Of a stretch of DNA of 64,000 bases, positions 1-12,482 are shown piece by piece. The stretch covers positions 92,001 through 156,000 of the forward strand of contig JACVTC010000121.1 of NCBI GenBank assembly GCA_016946835.1, given 5' to 3'. How positions within the stretch are numbered: position 1 is the first letter of the stretch; every line of letters begins with the position of its first letter. Position numbers and translations under genes: made by a program. This DNA comes from Neocallimastix lanati (nom. inval.) (Eukaryota; Neocallimastigomycota; Neocallimastigomycetes; Neocallimastigales; Neocallimastigaceae). Under the pieces are notes generated by a model that ran no database searches, was not told the origin of the DNA, and worked only from the letters and a program-made list of their open reading frames with translations.

Positions 1-20
1 GTATTTTAAAATAATAATAA

Positions 21-23
<3 letters not shown>

Positions 24-53
<30 letters not shown>
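24..53. repeat. (AAAT)n microsatellite
   Basis: About seven AAAT units close to the left edge, just outside the LTR element. Simple AT microsatellite with no visible function. Confidence 0.9.
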
Positions 54-56
<3 letters not shown>

Positions 57-67
57 AATAAATATAT

Positions 68-251
68 TGTTAGAATATGTGAATATGAGATTAATGTAAT
101 AAAATGTAATGTAATATAAATAATGTATTAGCCATAATGTATTAATATAAAAGCATTTAATTTAGAATAATTAAGTGCTAGTAACTCTTTATCATAAAAT
201 ATATTAATAAAGTTGACATAATTATAAAACTTAAATTATTGACTTTTAACA
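68..251 (+). repeat. Left LTR
   Basis: 184-bp long terminal repeat with TG...CA ends. Near-identical to 1288-1490 apart from a short duplication and a few substitutions, and related to the solo LTR at 57776-57930 on the other strand. Confidence 0.85.
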
Positions 252-266
252 GATTAAGAGTCTCAT
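252..266 (+). promoter_or_regulatory. Primer-binding site, tRNA-Lys(CUU) anticodon arm
   Basis: GATTAAGAGTCTCAT abuts the LTR end. It is complementary to the anticodon stem and loop of eukaryotic tRNA-Lys(CUU) up to about nucleotide 40, so the primer would be a 5' tRNA half, as in Copia elements that use half of the initiator tRNA. The match to tRNA-Lys is from memory of the eukaryotic sequence. The site can also fold on itself: TAAGAGTC (255-262) pairs with GACTCTTA (268-275). Confidence 0.65.
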
Positions 267-753
267 CGACTCTTAGAAAGGATTCTTTGGAATAGAAATC
301 CTTAGCCGAATGTAATATTATGTCAAGGAAATAAATTGGAAACTAAAATTGTGATAAAAGTTGCTCATTATGTCAATCTTAGAAAAATAAATAAAATTGA
401 TTTCGAACATTTAAAATGATCAAGATTACAAAAATTGAAGAAACGTGTAAAATTTAATATAATTGATAAAAGAGAATCCCCAAGTAGAATAAAAGTAAAT
501 TGAAGCTCTAAACATATAGAAACATTAAATAAATAGAGATAAACAAGCTTAAGCATATATTAGTATAAATTATATTTCCCCATACAATACTGAGACTCTT
601 AATGAAAATTATACTGAAAACATTAAAATATTAATTGATAATTAAATATCTTTTGAATATTATTTATCATATTTTATTAAAGAATAATTTATAAATACAA
701 TATTGATTCTTAAATGATGTAACACTCAAGAGGTTATCATACAATAAACAAAG

Positions 754-1060
754 GGCGTAATACCAAAGAGTTACCATACATTTGAATTTAAATAGCGTAA
801 ATCCTAACAAGTAGCTATAAACATTATTGAAATAGCGTAAATCCTAACGAGTAGCTATAAACATAATTTAAATAACGTAAATCCTAACGAGTAGCTATAT
901 ACATATAATTGAATTGAAATAGCGTAAATCCTAATGAGTTGCTATAAACATAATTAAATGGGTAAAACCTAAAGAGTAGCCATAATATAAACATTTATAT
1001 AAAGATAGGATTGGTATAAAACCATAAGAGTATTCAACTTACAATAAACATTAAGTTTGA
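754..1060 (+). repeat. Diverged ~40-bp tandem repeats inside LTR element
   Basis: At least five units built on AAATAGCGTAAATCCTAACG followed by AGTAGCTATAAACATA, starting near 754, 790, 831, 871, 918 and 957, with a weaker copy to about 1060. No open frame runs through them. They could be a packaging or dimerisation region, but nothing in the sequence proves it. Confidence 0.75.
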
Positions 1061-1287
1061 ATTATATTAAAGGTTTAAACGTTTAACCACAAAACGTAAT
1101 AGTATTTAATAATATAAATTTTTGAATAAAATAAATAAAAATATGCATTAAATGTTTAAAATTTCAATTAAGAAAATTTTATAAAAGAGAATTTTGTAAA
1201 AAATTAAATTTTAGAATAATAGTAATTTACACATATTCACCTATAAACCGAATTTTATCTTTTAGAAAAACTAGGTTTAGGGGGGAA

Positions 1288-1490
1288 TGTTAGAATATCT
1301 GAATATGATGTTATAATATGTGAATATGAGATTAATGTAATAAAATGTAATATAATATAAATAATGTATTAGCCATAATGTATTAATATAAAAGCATTTA
1401 ATTTAATAATTAAGTGCTAGTAACTCTTTATAATAAAATATATTAATAAAGTTGACATAATTATAAAACCTAAGTTCTTGACTTTTAACA
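1288..1490 (+). repeat. Right LTR
   Basis: 203-bp repeat matching 68-251, preceded by the polypurine tract and followed by TATAT. About 20 bp at its 5' end are duplicated relative to the left LTR (TGTTAGAATAT... then TGTTATAATAT...). Confidence 0.85.
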
Positions 1491-1495
1491 TATAT

Positions 1496-2250
1496 ATTCA
1501 TTATAATAATTAATTATATCTTAAACTGCATAAATTTTTAACAATATTTAGAACTTTAATGATCTTTTCAACTGGTTATTATTATTTTAATTAAGCAGAT
1601 AATAGAAAATAGATGAATTATAATTATATATGCTCTCTCTAAAAGCATAAGGAAATATATTTTACAAAGTTTTAATTCATGGCTTTATTTCTGGCTTATG
1701 TAAATATTAATTTATTAATTTATTAATTTAATATTGTATTTATTTTGACAAAATATAAACATTTATGAATATATTTTTATTTTTTACTCATTTATATATT
1801 TCAAATTATTATTTATTTTATATTTATCTATTCATTTATTTATTTAATTATTTTGTTTTAAAAAAAGTATATCTTTAAATTACAATTTAGAATCGCCATA
1901 TTGTGAAATTAAATATTTCTAATTTATTCATAATAAATAATTAAATTTAAATAATAAAAATAAATAATAAATAATTTATTTAATATTTAAATAAATAAAA
2001 ACATTAAATGATACTTCTAAATTTAAATATTGTTTTGATTATTTATTTTAAGATCTTGAAATTAATCGTTTGAAAAATCTATAAATATAAATATAAATAT
2101 TTACGTTTTATATATGTAACGCATAAATTACTATTATAAGAATGCATTATATATATATTTAAATAAAATGAATATGAATTATATTAAAATATTTATTTTC
2201 TTTATTTATTAATGATTATATTAATTTATAATCATTAATAAATTAAGAAT
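1496..2250. other. AT-rich spacer
   Basis: No coding-like frame, RNA gene or mobile-element similarity seen; A/T runs and imperfect TTTATT repeats only. Confidence 0.6.
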
Positions 2251-2804
2251 TTATGAATTGTACATCCATTCTGTTTCATCAATTTCTTTTACAAAATCCT
2301 CTAACTCTCTTTCAATATCTAATCTTCCTTCTATTTAATGTCATAATAAATTTTAACAAATAATAAATAAATTTTAAAATTAAATTATAAATTTTATTAA
2401 TACATAAGTTATCATTAAAAATTTCAATTATAATAAGCGAAATTTTGTATAAAAATTGTTTTTTTTAAATTTTAATTAATAAATTTTTATATAAATTTAT
2501 ATAAATTATTATTATTTTTTTTTTACCATCTCTCATATCCTCTAATATTTTTGTTTGTGTTTCTAATGATTCAATTTGTTTTCTGAAATCATTAACTAGA
2601 GATTTTAATGAAATTTAAGTATGTATAATTTTTAATTAGATTATAAAATATTCTATTTTATTTTATTTATATTTTTATTAATTATTTATATATATATATA
2701 TAATAATAATATAAAAATATAAAATAATATTTACTTTGATTTAATTTTGAAGAAAAATTAAGTGAAGGAAAATTATTCCCATTAAAAGAATTAAATCTTA
2801 TCAT
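2251..2804 (-). CDS. Small coiled-coil protein, three exons
   Basis: Three short coding-like blocks on the minus strand splice cleanly: exon 1 2735-2804, exon 2 2527-2595, exon 3 2251-2330. Introns are GT-AG and all three junctions keep phase 1. The product is 72 residues. It has a polar Asn/Ser/Phe-rich N-terminus (MIRFNSFNGN...) and then charged helical stretches (IESLETQTKILEDMRD and DIERELEDFVKEIDETEW) typical of a coiled coil. There is no signal peptide or membrane segment. Composition is clearly protein-like against very AT-rich flanks, and it is an isolated gene about 760 bp from the LTR element. I do not recognise a family; small subunits of larger complexes often look like this. An additional upstream exon cannot be excluded. 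Confidence 0.5.
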
Positions 2805-5158
2805 TATAAAATATTTAATTTTATATATATTTAAATATATATTAAAAAAAAAAGTTTTTCCTTGAATAAATAAATATTATATAAAAATATTATATAATAT
2901 GTTTTATATGGAAAGTACCAAAAATAATAAAAATAATACATAATATAAAAATATAAATTAGAATTACTTTATGTTAATAATTAAAAATTTTAATTATTAA
3001 TTAATTTTAAAATAAAAATAAAAAAAAATAAATTTTTTTATATATTAATGTATGAAAATAAATATACTAATAGTATTAAAAATAAATAAATAAAATATTA
3101 TATAAACTATTATATGTAATGATATATTATTATATTTGCATATTTTTTATATTAGTATATATAAATTATTAGCATGAATTATTATTCATATAAACACATT
3201 TTTACAATATATAGATAAGATAAAAAAATTAATGAGAGAAAACATATTGGTATTTGATTTCTTGAATCATTTTTGAGTGTATTATCTAAATATATAGATA
3301 TTTATATAAATTTAATAATATAAATAGTTTATTAACTAAATTTATTTTCTTTTTTAAACAAGAAAGATTCTTATAAAATTATTATATTTTTCATTAAGTT
3401 CTTATTTATTATCAGAAAAAATTTTATAATGTACACCAACATCCATTCAATTTATTACTTCTATTATTGAAGGATGAAACAATTTTATATTCTCTTTTTT
3501 TTAAAATTTGTTATTAAATAAGGAATTATCATTTGATATTATTTTTCAAATGACAGAAACTATAATTTAAATTTTCAATAATTATTTTTCATTTTTTTAA
3601 TTCATTAATAATAATATAAAAAATAAATATATAAATAAAATTTAATTAAATCTTATAAAATTTTTTTTCTCTATAGAAGAAACAAAAATATTATTAACAA
3701 TACAAATAAAAAAAGAAGGAAATAATAAATATAAATAATATTTATTTTTCAATCTCATAAATTTAAATTTTTTACTTTATTTTATATTAATATATAATAT
3801 AATTATATATAATTATATTAATATTTATATAAAATGATATTTATTATATATAAATATAATCAAAAAAATTTTATTTTTATTATTTATTTTATTATAAAAA
3901 AAATAATAAATAAAAATTAATTAATATAAAATAAATAAATAAATAATACTTATAAATATATATAAATAAATGAATGAATATAAAATTTTAAATAAATAAA
4001 TTAATATAAATAAATATATAAATAAATAAATATAAATAAATAAATGAAGAAACAAATAAATTACAGATAAATTTAATGTAACTTTTAAGGATAAAATTAT
4101 AATAATAGTAAAGAATTTAATTTATTTTTAATAAATCGCCACTACATTATTTTTCAAAATAATATAATAGAAATGTAATATAATAGAAAATAAATCAAGT
4201 AATAGCTATTTTTTTTTTTTTTTTTAATTTTAAAAATCTTTATGATATTATTGGTTAAAATTATAATTGTACAATTTGCTTAAATTTTCTTTTTCAATGT
4301 AACAGTAATAAATTAAAAATATAAATTTTAAAGATAATATTATTAATATTCATATTTTATTATTAGATAAAATTATAAAAATTATTCAGTGTTTCAAATT
4401 TAATTTAATATATAGAATTATTAGTATAGTAAAGATACAAATTAAAAAAGGATATACCTATTATAATAGTTATTTATTTATTATTTTTTATAGTTCGAAT
4501 ATTAGAAATATTTATTAAAATATATTAAATGTATATAAAATAATAATTATTATAATTACATAATAAAAAAATTAAGATTATATTAAATACTGAAACTTTT
4601 TATTTTATTTTTTATTTATCTTGCATTTTTTTTTTTTATTTTTAAAAGTTTTTGGTTTTACAAAACTTCGACTCAAATTATTATTTTTTATATTTTTATA
4701 TTTTTTTTTTTTTTTTTTTTTTACATTTTTAATTTTCATTCTTATATATTCATTTTTCTAAACAATATTATTTACTCTCTGAAAATATAGATATATATGA
4801 ACTTTCTAAATTTTACTTTTTATTATTTTTTATATTCTTTGAACAATATAAAAAATAAAACAAGAATAGTATAATAATAAAATAAAGGATAAAAAATATT
4901 TTAAAGTAAAATATATAAAATTAAAGATAGTAATATATTTATATTATCAAGAAGTTTTAATTATAATACTTTTATATATATATATAAAATATCAAGTAAT
5001 AATAATATAAATAGTATATTTTCAATAATAATAAAATAACTAAATTGACAATTTGATAAAAAAAAATTAAAAAAAAAAAATATAATAAAACTGAAAAAGT
5101 AAAAGCAAAATTAAAAAAAAAAAAAATTAGCCTTAAAAAAAAAATAATAAAAATAGAA

Positions 5159-5217
<59 letters not shown>

Positions 5218-5266
5218 AAAAATAAACAAACAAAACTAACAAACAAAAAAGAAAAAGGGAAAAAAT

Positions 5267-5298
<32 letters not shown>

Positions 5299-5422
5299 AT
5301 ATAATAAAGAAATATATAATAAAATAAAATTTTTAGTATTATATATTAAGCAATTATAAAATATTATTAATAAAATTAGATTTAATAAGAGAAAGAATAA
5401 AAATTTAAAAGGAATAATAAAA
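2805..5422. other. AT-rich spacer with long homopolymers
   Basis: Contains poly(T) at 4209-4226 and 4700-4722, and a poly(A) of about 45 bases at 5169-5214 with a second A tract near 5267-5293, just upstream of the C2/MUN gene. No coding-like segment that I could splice. Confidence 0.6.
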
Positions 5423-8400
5423 ATGGCTTCATCAGATATTTCAGAATCCTATACTGAGGATTCTATTCTTCCGGAAAATATATATTTATATGTTAGTACA
5501 TTGAAAATTTGTTTTAATTTCAATATATATAGATAAACTCTTTAAAATAATATCATTATTAATATTTCTAATATTTCTAAAATTTAAAATGTTATATAGA
5601 TATTACTTACAATATTGTATTTACCAAGTTCAAGAAATTCATATTTAAAGCAAAAAATTCCAGATCATGAAATGGATATATCTTACCAACTTAAACCTTT
5701 AATTAATAATTTAAACAACACCATTTCAGTCACTTCTAGAGAAAAGGCTGTTGAACCAAAAAACCAAGTTGTTTTAAAAAACAATACAAGACTGAATGCA
5801 TCTTCTTCACTAGATGAACCTTCGTCTTCAAGTTCTCCTTATGCATATGATGATATTTTAACAGATAATGATAAGGGAAAAGTTGATATGGTTTATGATG
5901 TTTCTGCAGTAAATAGACAAGGCGTTAATAATTATTCTTTAGATTTAAATTTAAGCAAAAGTGAAATTTTGGAATTAATTAAATATTTCTTTAGTGTTTA
6001 TACTATAAGTCAAAATGAAGCTTCAGAATTGAAACGTAAAATTAAAAATTATTCGACAGAGGTATTTATAAAATAATAATTATATTTATAAAAATATTTA
6101 TGTAAAGAAATTAAATTTTTTTTAAAAAAATTATATATTTAGGGATTGGTTAAAGATTTAGAATATTATATTAATTTATTAGAAAAGGATGCAGCATTTT
6201 TGAAAAATGATAGTTTTTCAACCATAAACAATTATGAATTATGGAAAGAAAATGAATTAAACGAATCTAACAGATTACAAAATTTCTATAAATTCTATTT
6301 GGAAAACAAATCTAAATTAAATAAGGAAATGGAAGAATCTAAAAACTCTAAATTAATTCAATTAAATATTTTAGAGGCTAAAAATTTAAAGGCAAAAAAT
6401 GATAATCATTTTAGTAATCCATATTTTATTGTTGAAGTTGGAGGAAAAGAATTCATTAGCCAAGTAATTTATCAAAATATTAATCCATCTTGGGACTTCT
6501 CTACTGTGATGTAAATATTATTAAATAGAGTTTATTTAATAAAATATAGTTTATATATATTATTTTTATATATAAAATATATATATTATTTTTAAATTAT
6601 ACAAAATTAATATAAAAGAAAATTTTAATATATTTATATTGTATATAAATTAAAATTTTCTATATAATTATATGTAATATATATTATATATAGTTTAATA
6701 TATATAAAACTTTGATGTTTTCTTTTTAATTTTTTTAAATATAATTAATATTATATAATCAATATATAAAATTTATATTTATATATATTAATAATGTTAT
6801 TGTAATTTTAATAAATAGATTTTTAAAGGAATCAGATACAATCAAGATTACTTTATGGAATAAAAATACTGATAAATCTGTGAAACTTTTCAAATCTTCA
6901 AAAGATCAATTCTTAGGACAAATTACATTAACTTATGCTGAAATTGCTAGATATTATACGTACAAAGATATTTTAGATAAATGGTATGTTCTTCAAAAAA
7001 GATCTTCAAAAAGTCATATTTCCGGTGAATTGCGTGTTTCATTCCAGTTTGTTGATGAGGTACTATTATTTTTTTATCCATCTAAATTTTAAAGTTAATA
7101 AAATAATCATTATTATTTAATGTTATGACATTAATATGATTAATTTAATTTAATTAAAAAATACATTAGCAATCACTTTCAATTTCTCATTCGATGTTTA
7201 GTTTCATTCCTTCTAATCCAAATGTTTGTGCTCGTTATTTAGTTGAAACTGTTATAAATAAAGAATTTGAATATTCAAAGAAAAATAATACTAGATTTAT
7301 TGGCTTTTCTAAGAATGCCCAAACTCTTTTCAGTTCAAGTACAATTTTATGGCGTGTTAATAAATTATTTGTTCTTTCAAAAATTTTAGATATCTTATTG
7401 GATGAATATATTTCAAAAAATATAGATGCTGAAACTTTATATAAATCCGTATTAGTCGATATAAAAGAAAATGAAGATGTTATTTCACCAAGGGAAAATA
7501 TAAGAGCTATTAAACAATCTTTACAAAGATTATATAGTTATTTAACAAGACATTTATCAACTTTCAATGAGCATTACTTTGAAACTGAAAATGGTACAGA
7601 TTTAAATAATACATTACGTTTATTAGAATTTTTACATAGTTGTAAATTATCTGAATGTTATAATGAAGATCCAAATTATACTTTGCAATTTGCTGAATCT
7701 TTAATTCAAAAAGGCATTGTTGCAAGGTATCATTCTATTCATGCTTCTATTGATCAAGAAGATCCAAAGATTATTCGTATTATTCAATTAATACCAAAGA
7801 TTAAAGAAGAAATTGGTATTTACATGGACAATTTCCCAAGAAACGAGTAAATATTATATATAAAATGTTTAAAATATTGTATTAAAAGTATTTATATATT
7901 AATATTTAATCTTAACTTTCATGTATTTATTTTTATATACATATTTATTTAAAAAAAAAATAAAAATAATTCTAGAACTAAATTAAATATTTCTCGTGAT
8001 TCAACTGAATATTTCATTAATCAAATTAATGATGATATTTCTGAATTTAAAGTTAATCCAAATATTTTAAAGCAAGATTTAAATTGTTCATTTGAATTGA
8101 TTAAAGAATTAAAAGATTTAAGAAATCAATGCGCTGAAGTTGATGAGAGTTTTAAATATAAAATTAATGTAGATGATTATTTAATCATTTGTGTTCAAGA
8201 GTGGTTAAGAATTACAAATATTAAAGCTAATGAATGGATTAACAATTCTATTAAACTTGATGATTTCCAACCACAGAATGAAAATGAATATATTTCATCT
8301 TCTGTTATTGATGTATTTACTTATTGTAATCAAATCTTTACTCACTTCATTAATATTAGTTGGCCTGATAAGAAAAATTTGAAAAATTGTTTAATTCATA

Positions 8401-9560
8401 TAGTTATGATTATTAACAAATCTTTAACAACATATCTTGATGGTATGAAGACAACTCTTATTGATGAATTAGAGAAAGTTAGAATGACTAAATTTAACAG
8501 AGAAAGAATAAGATATACTAATACTAATCGTAAAAGTTTCTTACAGAAAGCATTCTCTCCAAAATCAAAGGACGATGAAAAATCGAAAGATCTTAAAAGA
8601 ATTGGTTCAGAATTAATATTTGAAGAAGAATCATCTTTAATTGTTAATAGTCCTAAAGTTTGTATATGCTTAAATAATATAGCCAGATGTAAACAAGAGT
8701 TAGAAGATTTGTATGAACGTATTGAAAAAGTTTATAGAGACTGTGGGGGAAATGATGATTCTATTTCTAGTTTGAAGGATTCAGTTCTTAAATCAAGTAG
8801 TAATGATGAAAAATACATAAAAAATATCAGTAGAATTGAAAATAAATATAAATCTATTTTTGAAAATAGAAATGATTCATATATAATTCAACCAGTTCAA
8901 TATATTAATGAAAAGGTTAAATCACCATTTTTAAATAGTTACTTTATTACGTTTTCTCTTATGGGTACACAAAAAACTTTACAGAATTCTGCTCACACCA
9001 AACCAACTTTAAAGTATATTTCTACAAATATTGATAGTTCTAATGCTTATTATCTTGAACTACCAAAGAATAATTGTACATTAGATATTTGTATCTGGCA
9101 TGGAAATGAATCTCATGGATATAGTATTTATGAAAAAACTTGTATTGTCATTAATCGTGAAGACTTTTTAGGACAACCAATGAAAGAAATTAGTGTAAAA
9201 TTCTCTGATCATAGTCAACTTTTGGTTAAAATTAAATTAGAAGATGATTTCTTATTCTATTATAAAAATCAACTTAAAAAAATTATTGAAGATTTATTAG
9301 TTGATCTTCAAAGAATTCTTGTTAGAAATGTAAATATCTATATATACATTACATTATTTCATATAAAATTTTATTATTATTAATAATTTAATTTAATTTT
9401 AATGTAACTATTTAATATTTTGCTAACTATTTTTTTTTTTTTTTCATTTTTTTTTTTTTTACTTTATTTTTATTATTTTATTTTTTATTTTTTATTTTTT
9501 ATTTTTTATTTTTTATTTTTTATTTTTTATTTTTTATTTTTTATTTTTTATTTTTTATTT

Positions 9561-9595
<35 letters not shown>

Positions 9596-11369
9596 ATTTT
9601 TTTTTTTTTTGATTTTTTTTTTTTTTGATTTTAATATTAAATAATATAGATGGGTGGTGATATTTGTTATTCTATTGGAGGTATCCTTGAAAAATTTGAA
9701 AGTCTTCAAGATATTATGAAAACTAGAATATTAAACAGTGAAAAGATGAATAAATATTCAGAACCATTACATAATTATTTACAATATAACTTAAACATTT
9801 TCTTTGATAAATTAAGTAATGATTTAGATCCAATTAATAATATTATTTATTACATTTGGTTAGAAGCATTAGCTGTTATTAGATATAGTGCTGTTGGTGA
9901 ATTAGAATATATTCCAAGATCAATCAGTTATGAACACGTATCATCACTTAATTATCTTCATAGAACTAAAATGGATTTAAATACCGATGGACAACATGGT
10001 ATTTATGCTCCAGGTAGAGTATTTAATGGAAAATTAAATGATCGTCAAGTCAAATACTTAACATATATTACTGAAGCTTTAAAAGATTTATTCTTTTGTG
10101 GGGGTGCTGGTATTCCAAATGAAAAATTAGAACAGAAAGAATACAAGGAAGTTAAGAATATTTTAGGCCATTATCCAACTGATAATAGAAAATTAAAAGT
10201 AATTTATAATCATCACGTTGAAAGATCATTTTCATTATATGATGACCTTTGGATTTTAGGTCTTTTAACTGCTAAAGGATCTACTAGTTTTATTAGCGTA
10301 AAATTATATGAAATGAAGGTGAAATTAGAAAAGATGTTAAATGGAATTAATAAGAAGTATGAAAGTTCAGTTAGTGTTTATGAAAATCATAAAAGAATTA
10401 CCGATTCTTCTAAAGCTGATTCAGATAATAAGGATGTTAATGAATCATTAGCCCAATTACCAATTGATATGAAGCTTTATGAAGAATGTGCTAATGATTT
10501 AGATAGTAATGTTGGTAGTCCTTCTAGTGATATTAGTTCTTTAAATGGAAGTATTGTTGGTAATAGTAATAGTTTGAACAGAAATAGCTTAAACAGAGTT
10601 AGCTTAAACAGAACTAGTTTAATAAACAATAGTAAAACTGTTGATATGAATAAAATGCTTCCACCAATTAATTCTAATAGTTCAACTATTAGAATTTCTG
10701 AAACAAATAACAATAATAAGAAGATTGAAGAAAATATTGCTAATAGCAATGCTGTTGAAAAGACTAATTTAATAAACAAGAATGAAAGTATTGATATGAA
10801 TAAAATGCTTCCACCAATTAATGCTTATAGTTCAACTAATCTTCAAGTAGATAACAACAATAGCAAGATTAAAGAAGACTTTGTTAACAACATTGCTGTT
10901 GAAAACAGTTATGCTAATATCAATAATAACGAAGAAGCTTTTATGAGTTCAGAAATTTCACAAATAAAGCCATTAGAAGGTAAATTATTATATAATGATT
11001 AATTGTATTTATGGAATAAATAAATAAATAAATAAATATAAAATAAATCAGTCAATAATAAATTCTTATTTTAAATAATTTAAAAAATATACATTAGATT
11101 CACGTAAAAATTTGAATAATATTAATGATAATACAGTTGAAAATGTTAACAAGGTAGTTATTATTAACGAAAATGAATTTAATAATACCAATAAAAATAT
11201 TACCAATAATGTAAATAAAGTTGTTATTGTTAATGAAAACGAATTTAATACAGCTAATAAAGAAAATTTAAGTATTGATAAAATGAATTACAATAATTCA
11301 AACCCAAGCAATAATCAAAATACAATTCCATTTATTTTAAACAATAATCAAGAAAAAAAAGTGATTTAA
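5423..11369 (+). CDS. C2/MUN-domain protein (Munc13/Git1-like)
   Basis: Eight exons rebuilt from GT-AG sites with continuous phase: 5423-5491, 5600-6061, 6143-6510, 6819-7059, 7170-7846, 7976-9329, 9650-10979, 11098-11369; 1,590 residues. Residues about 246-380 form a C2 domain (LIQLNILEAKNLKAKND...NPYFIVEVGGK...NPSWDF). A helical region follows with MUN/MHD1 character, then a second C2-like segment at about 920-1030 (FITFSLMG...LDICIWHG...VKIKLEDD), and an MHD2-like helical block at about 1060-1220 containing FFCGGAGIPNEKLE. C2-MHD1-C2-MHD2 is the order in fungal Munc13-like proteins such as fission yeast Git1, which act in vesicle priming or nutrient/cAMP signalling. The tail (about 1220-1590) is Asn/Ser-rich with a duplicated DMNKMLPPIN block. 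The C2 loops show few of the usual Ca2+-binding Asp residues, so Ca2+-independent binding is likely. Family call is good; exact role is inferred. Confidence 0.8.
9476..9600 (+). repeat. (ATTTTTT)n minisatellite in intron 6
   Basis: About sixteen 7-bp units of ATTTTTT inside the 320-bp sixth intron of the C2/MUN gene, flanked by pure T runs. It is longer than most of the gene's other introns and is likely length-polymorphic. Confidence 0.9.
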
Positions 11370-11399
11370 GTAAACACAATAATAATTAAAAAGTTATAA

Positions 11400-11487
11400 A
11401 AAAAAAAAAAAAAGATAAAATTATGTGGAAATTCAATTTTATAAAAGTAATATAATAATCTTTTTATTATTATTATTATTATTATTA

Positions 11488-11521
<34 letters not shown>

Positions 11522-11572
11522 ATTATTATTGTTATTATTACATTTAGTTTAAAATATTTATAAATAATGACA

Positions 11573-11613
<41 letters not shown>

Positions 11614-11751
11614 TAAAATTATGTGGAAATTCAATTTTATAAAAGTAATATAATAATCTTTTTATTATTATTGTTATTATTTATTTTTTTTTATAATTAT
11701 TATTATTGTTATTATTACATTTAGTCTAAAATATTTATAAATAATGACAAA
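11400..11751. repeat. ~175-bp tandem segmental duplication
   Basis: Two copies (about 11400-11576 and 11577-11751) share GATAAAATTATGTGGAAATT, then TTTATAAAAGTAATATAATA, then an ATT/T tract, then ACATTTAGTCTAAAATATTT. They differ mainly in homopolymer length. The pair starts 31 bp after the C2/MUN stop codon, so the first copy probably carries that gene's 3' UTR. Confidence 0.85.
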
Positions 11752-12014
11752 AGTGTATATTATTAATATACATATTTAAATTAAATTAAAATATATAGAA
11801 ATATGAAATATTAGTGATTAATTAATGCAATTTTCATATCTCAATTTTTATATATTAATTATTTTAGAAATTATTATAAATTATTGAAGCTTTCTTATAT
11901 ATTCAATAACTTAAAATAATTTTAATTAAAATAATAATAAATTTAAGTGTTTAATAATTTTTATTTTATATATGAAGAAATTAAAAATAAAAATTAAAAG
12001 TAAAAATAAAAAAG

Positions 12015-12046
<32 letters not shown>

Positions 12047-12445
12047 AAATATTTATATATAGTAACAATAATAATAATAAAATAATATAACATAACATAA
12101 CATAATTAATTAAAATTAATCTATTATTAAAAAATAATTATTATTATTGGAGATTAATAAATATAATATAATAAAAAGCATAATATTCCCAACAAAACAA
12201 AACAAAACAAAAAAAAAAAAAAAAAAAAAAAAAAGAAATAAAGAAATTATTAAATGAAATTTGTTCGTTATTATAATTATTTTATTTTATAAAATTTTTA
12301 ATTTATTAAATCAATTATGTAAAGATCATATTATTTTTATTTTTCTTTTTTCCTTTAAAAATAAAATTTGAATTTTTATGTGTATTATTTGTTTAATATT
12401 GTAATTTATAATTAAATTTTTAAACTTAGTATATATAACGTTTTA

Positions 12446-12482
<37 letters not shown>

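Larger units (their letters stand above)
68..1490 (+). mobile_element. Non-autonomous LTR retroelement, Copia-like priming
   Basis: Two near-identical direct repeats (68-251 and 1288-1490) start TGTTAGAATAT and end TTTTAACA, so they have the TG...CA ends of LTRs. They are bracketed by the 5-bp target duplication TATAT (63-67 and 1491-1495). The base after the left LTR starts a primer-binding site (252-266). The right LTR is preceded by a polypurine tract, AGGGGGGAA (1279-1287). The 1,036-bp interior has no credible reading frame for gag or pol; it holds diverged tandem repeats of about 40 bp. This is a complete but non-coding (TRIM/LARD-like) element that needs pol proteins in trans. The right LTR is 19 bp longer because about 20 bp at its start are duplicated. 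Orientation follows PBS and PPT. Copia affinity is inferred from the half-tRNA type of primer site. Confidence 0.85.

Noticed and set aside
754-1060. CRISPR-like regularly spaced repeats
   Set aside because: Repeats and spacers both drift and are related to each other, the unit is about 40 bp without unique spacers, and it lies within an LTR element of a eukaryote.
4972-5229. Phe-rich 85-codon frame
   Set aside because: Translation of poly(A)/poly(T) tracts; no start context and no protein-like composition.
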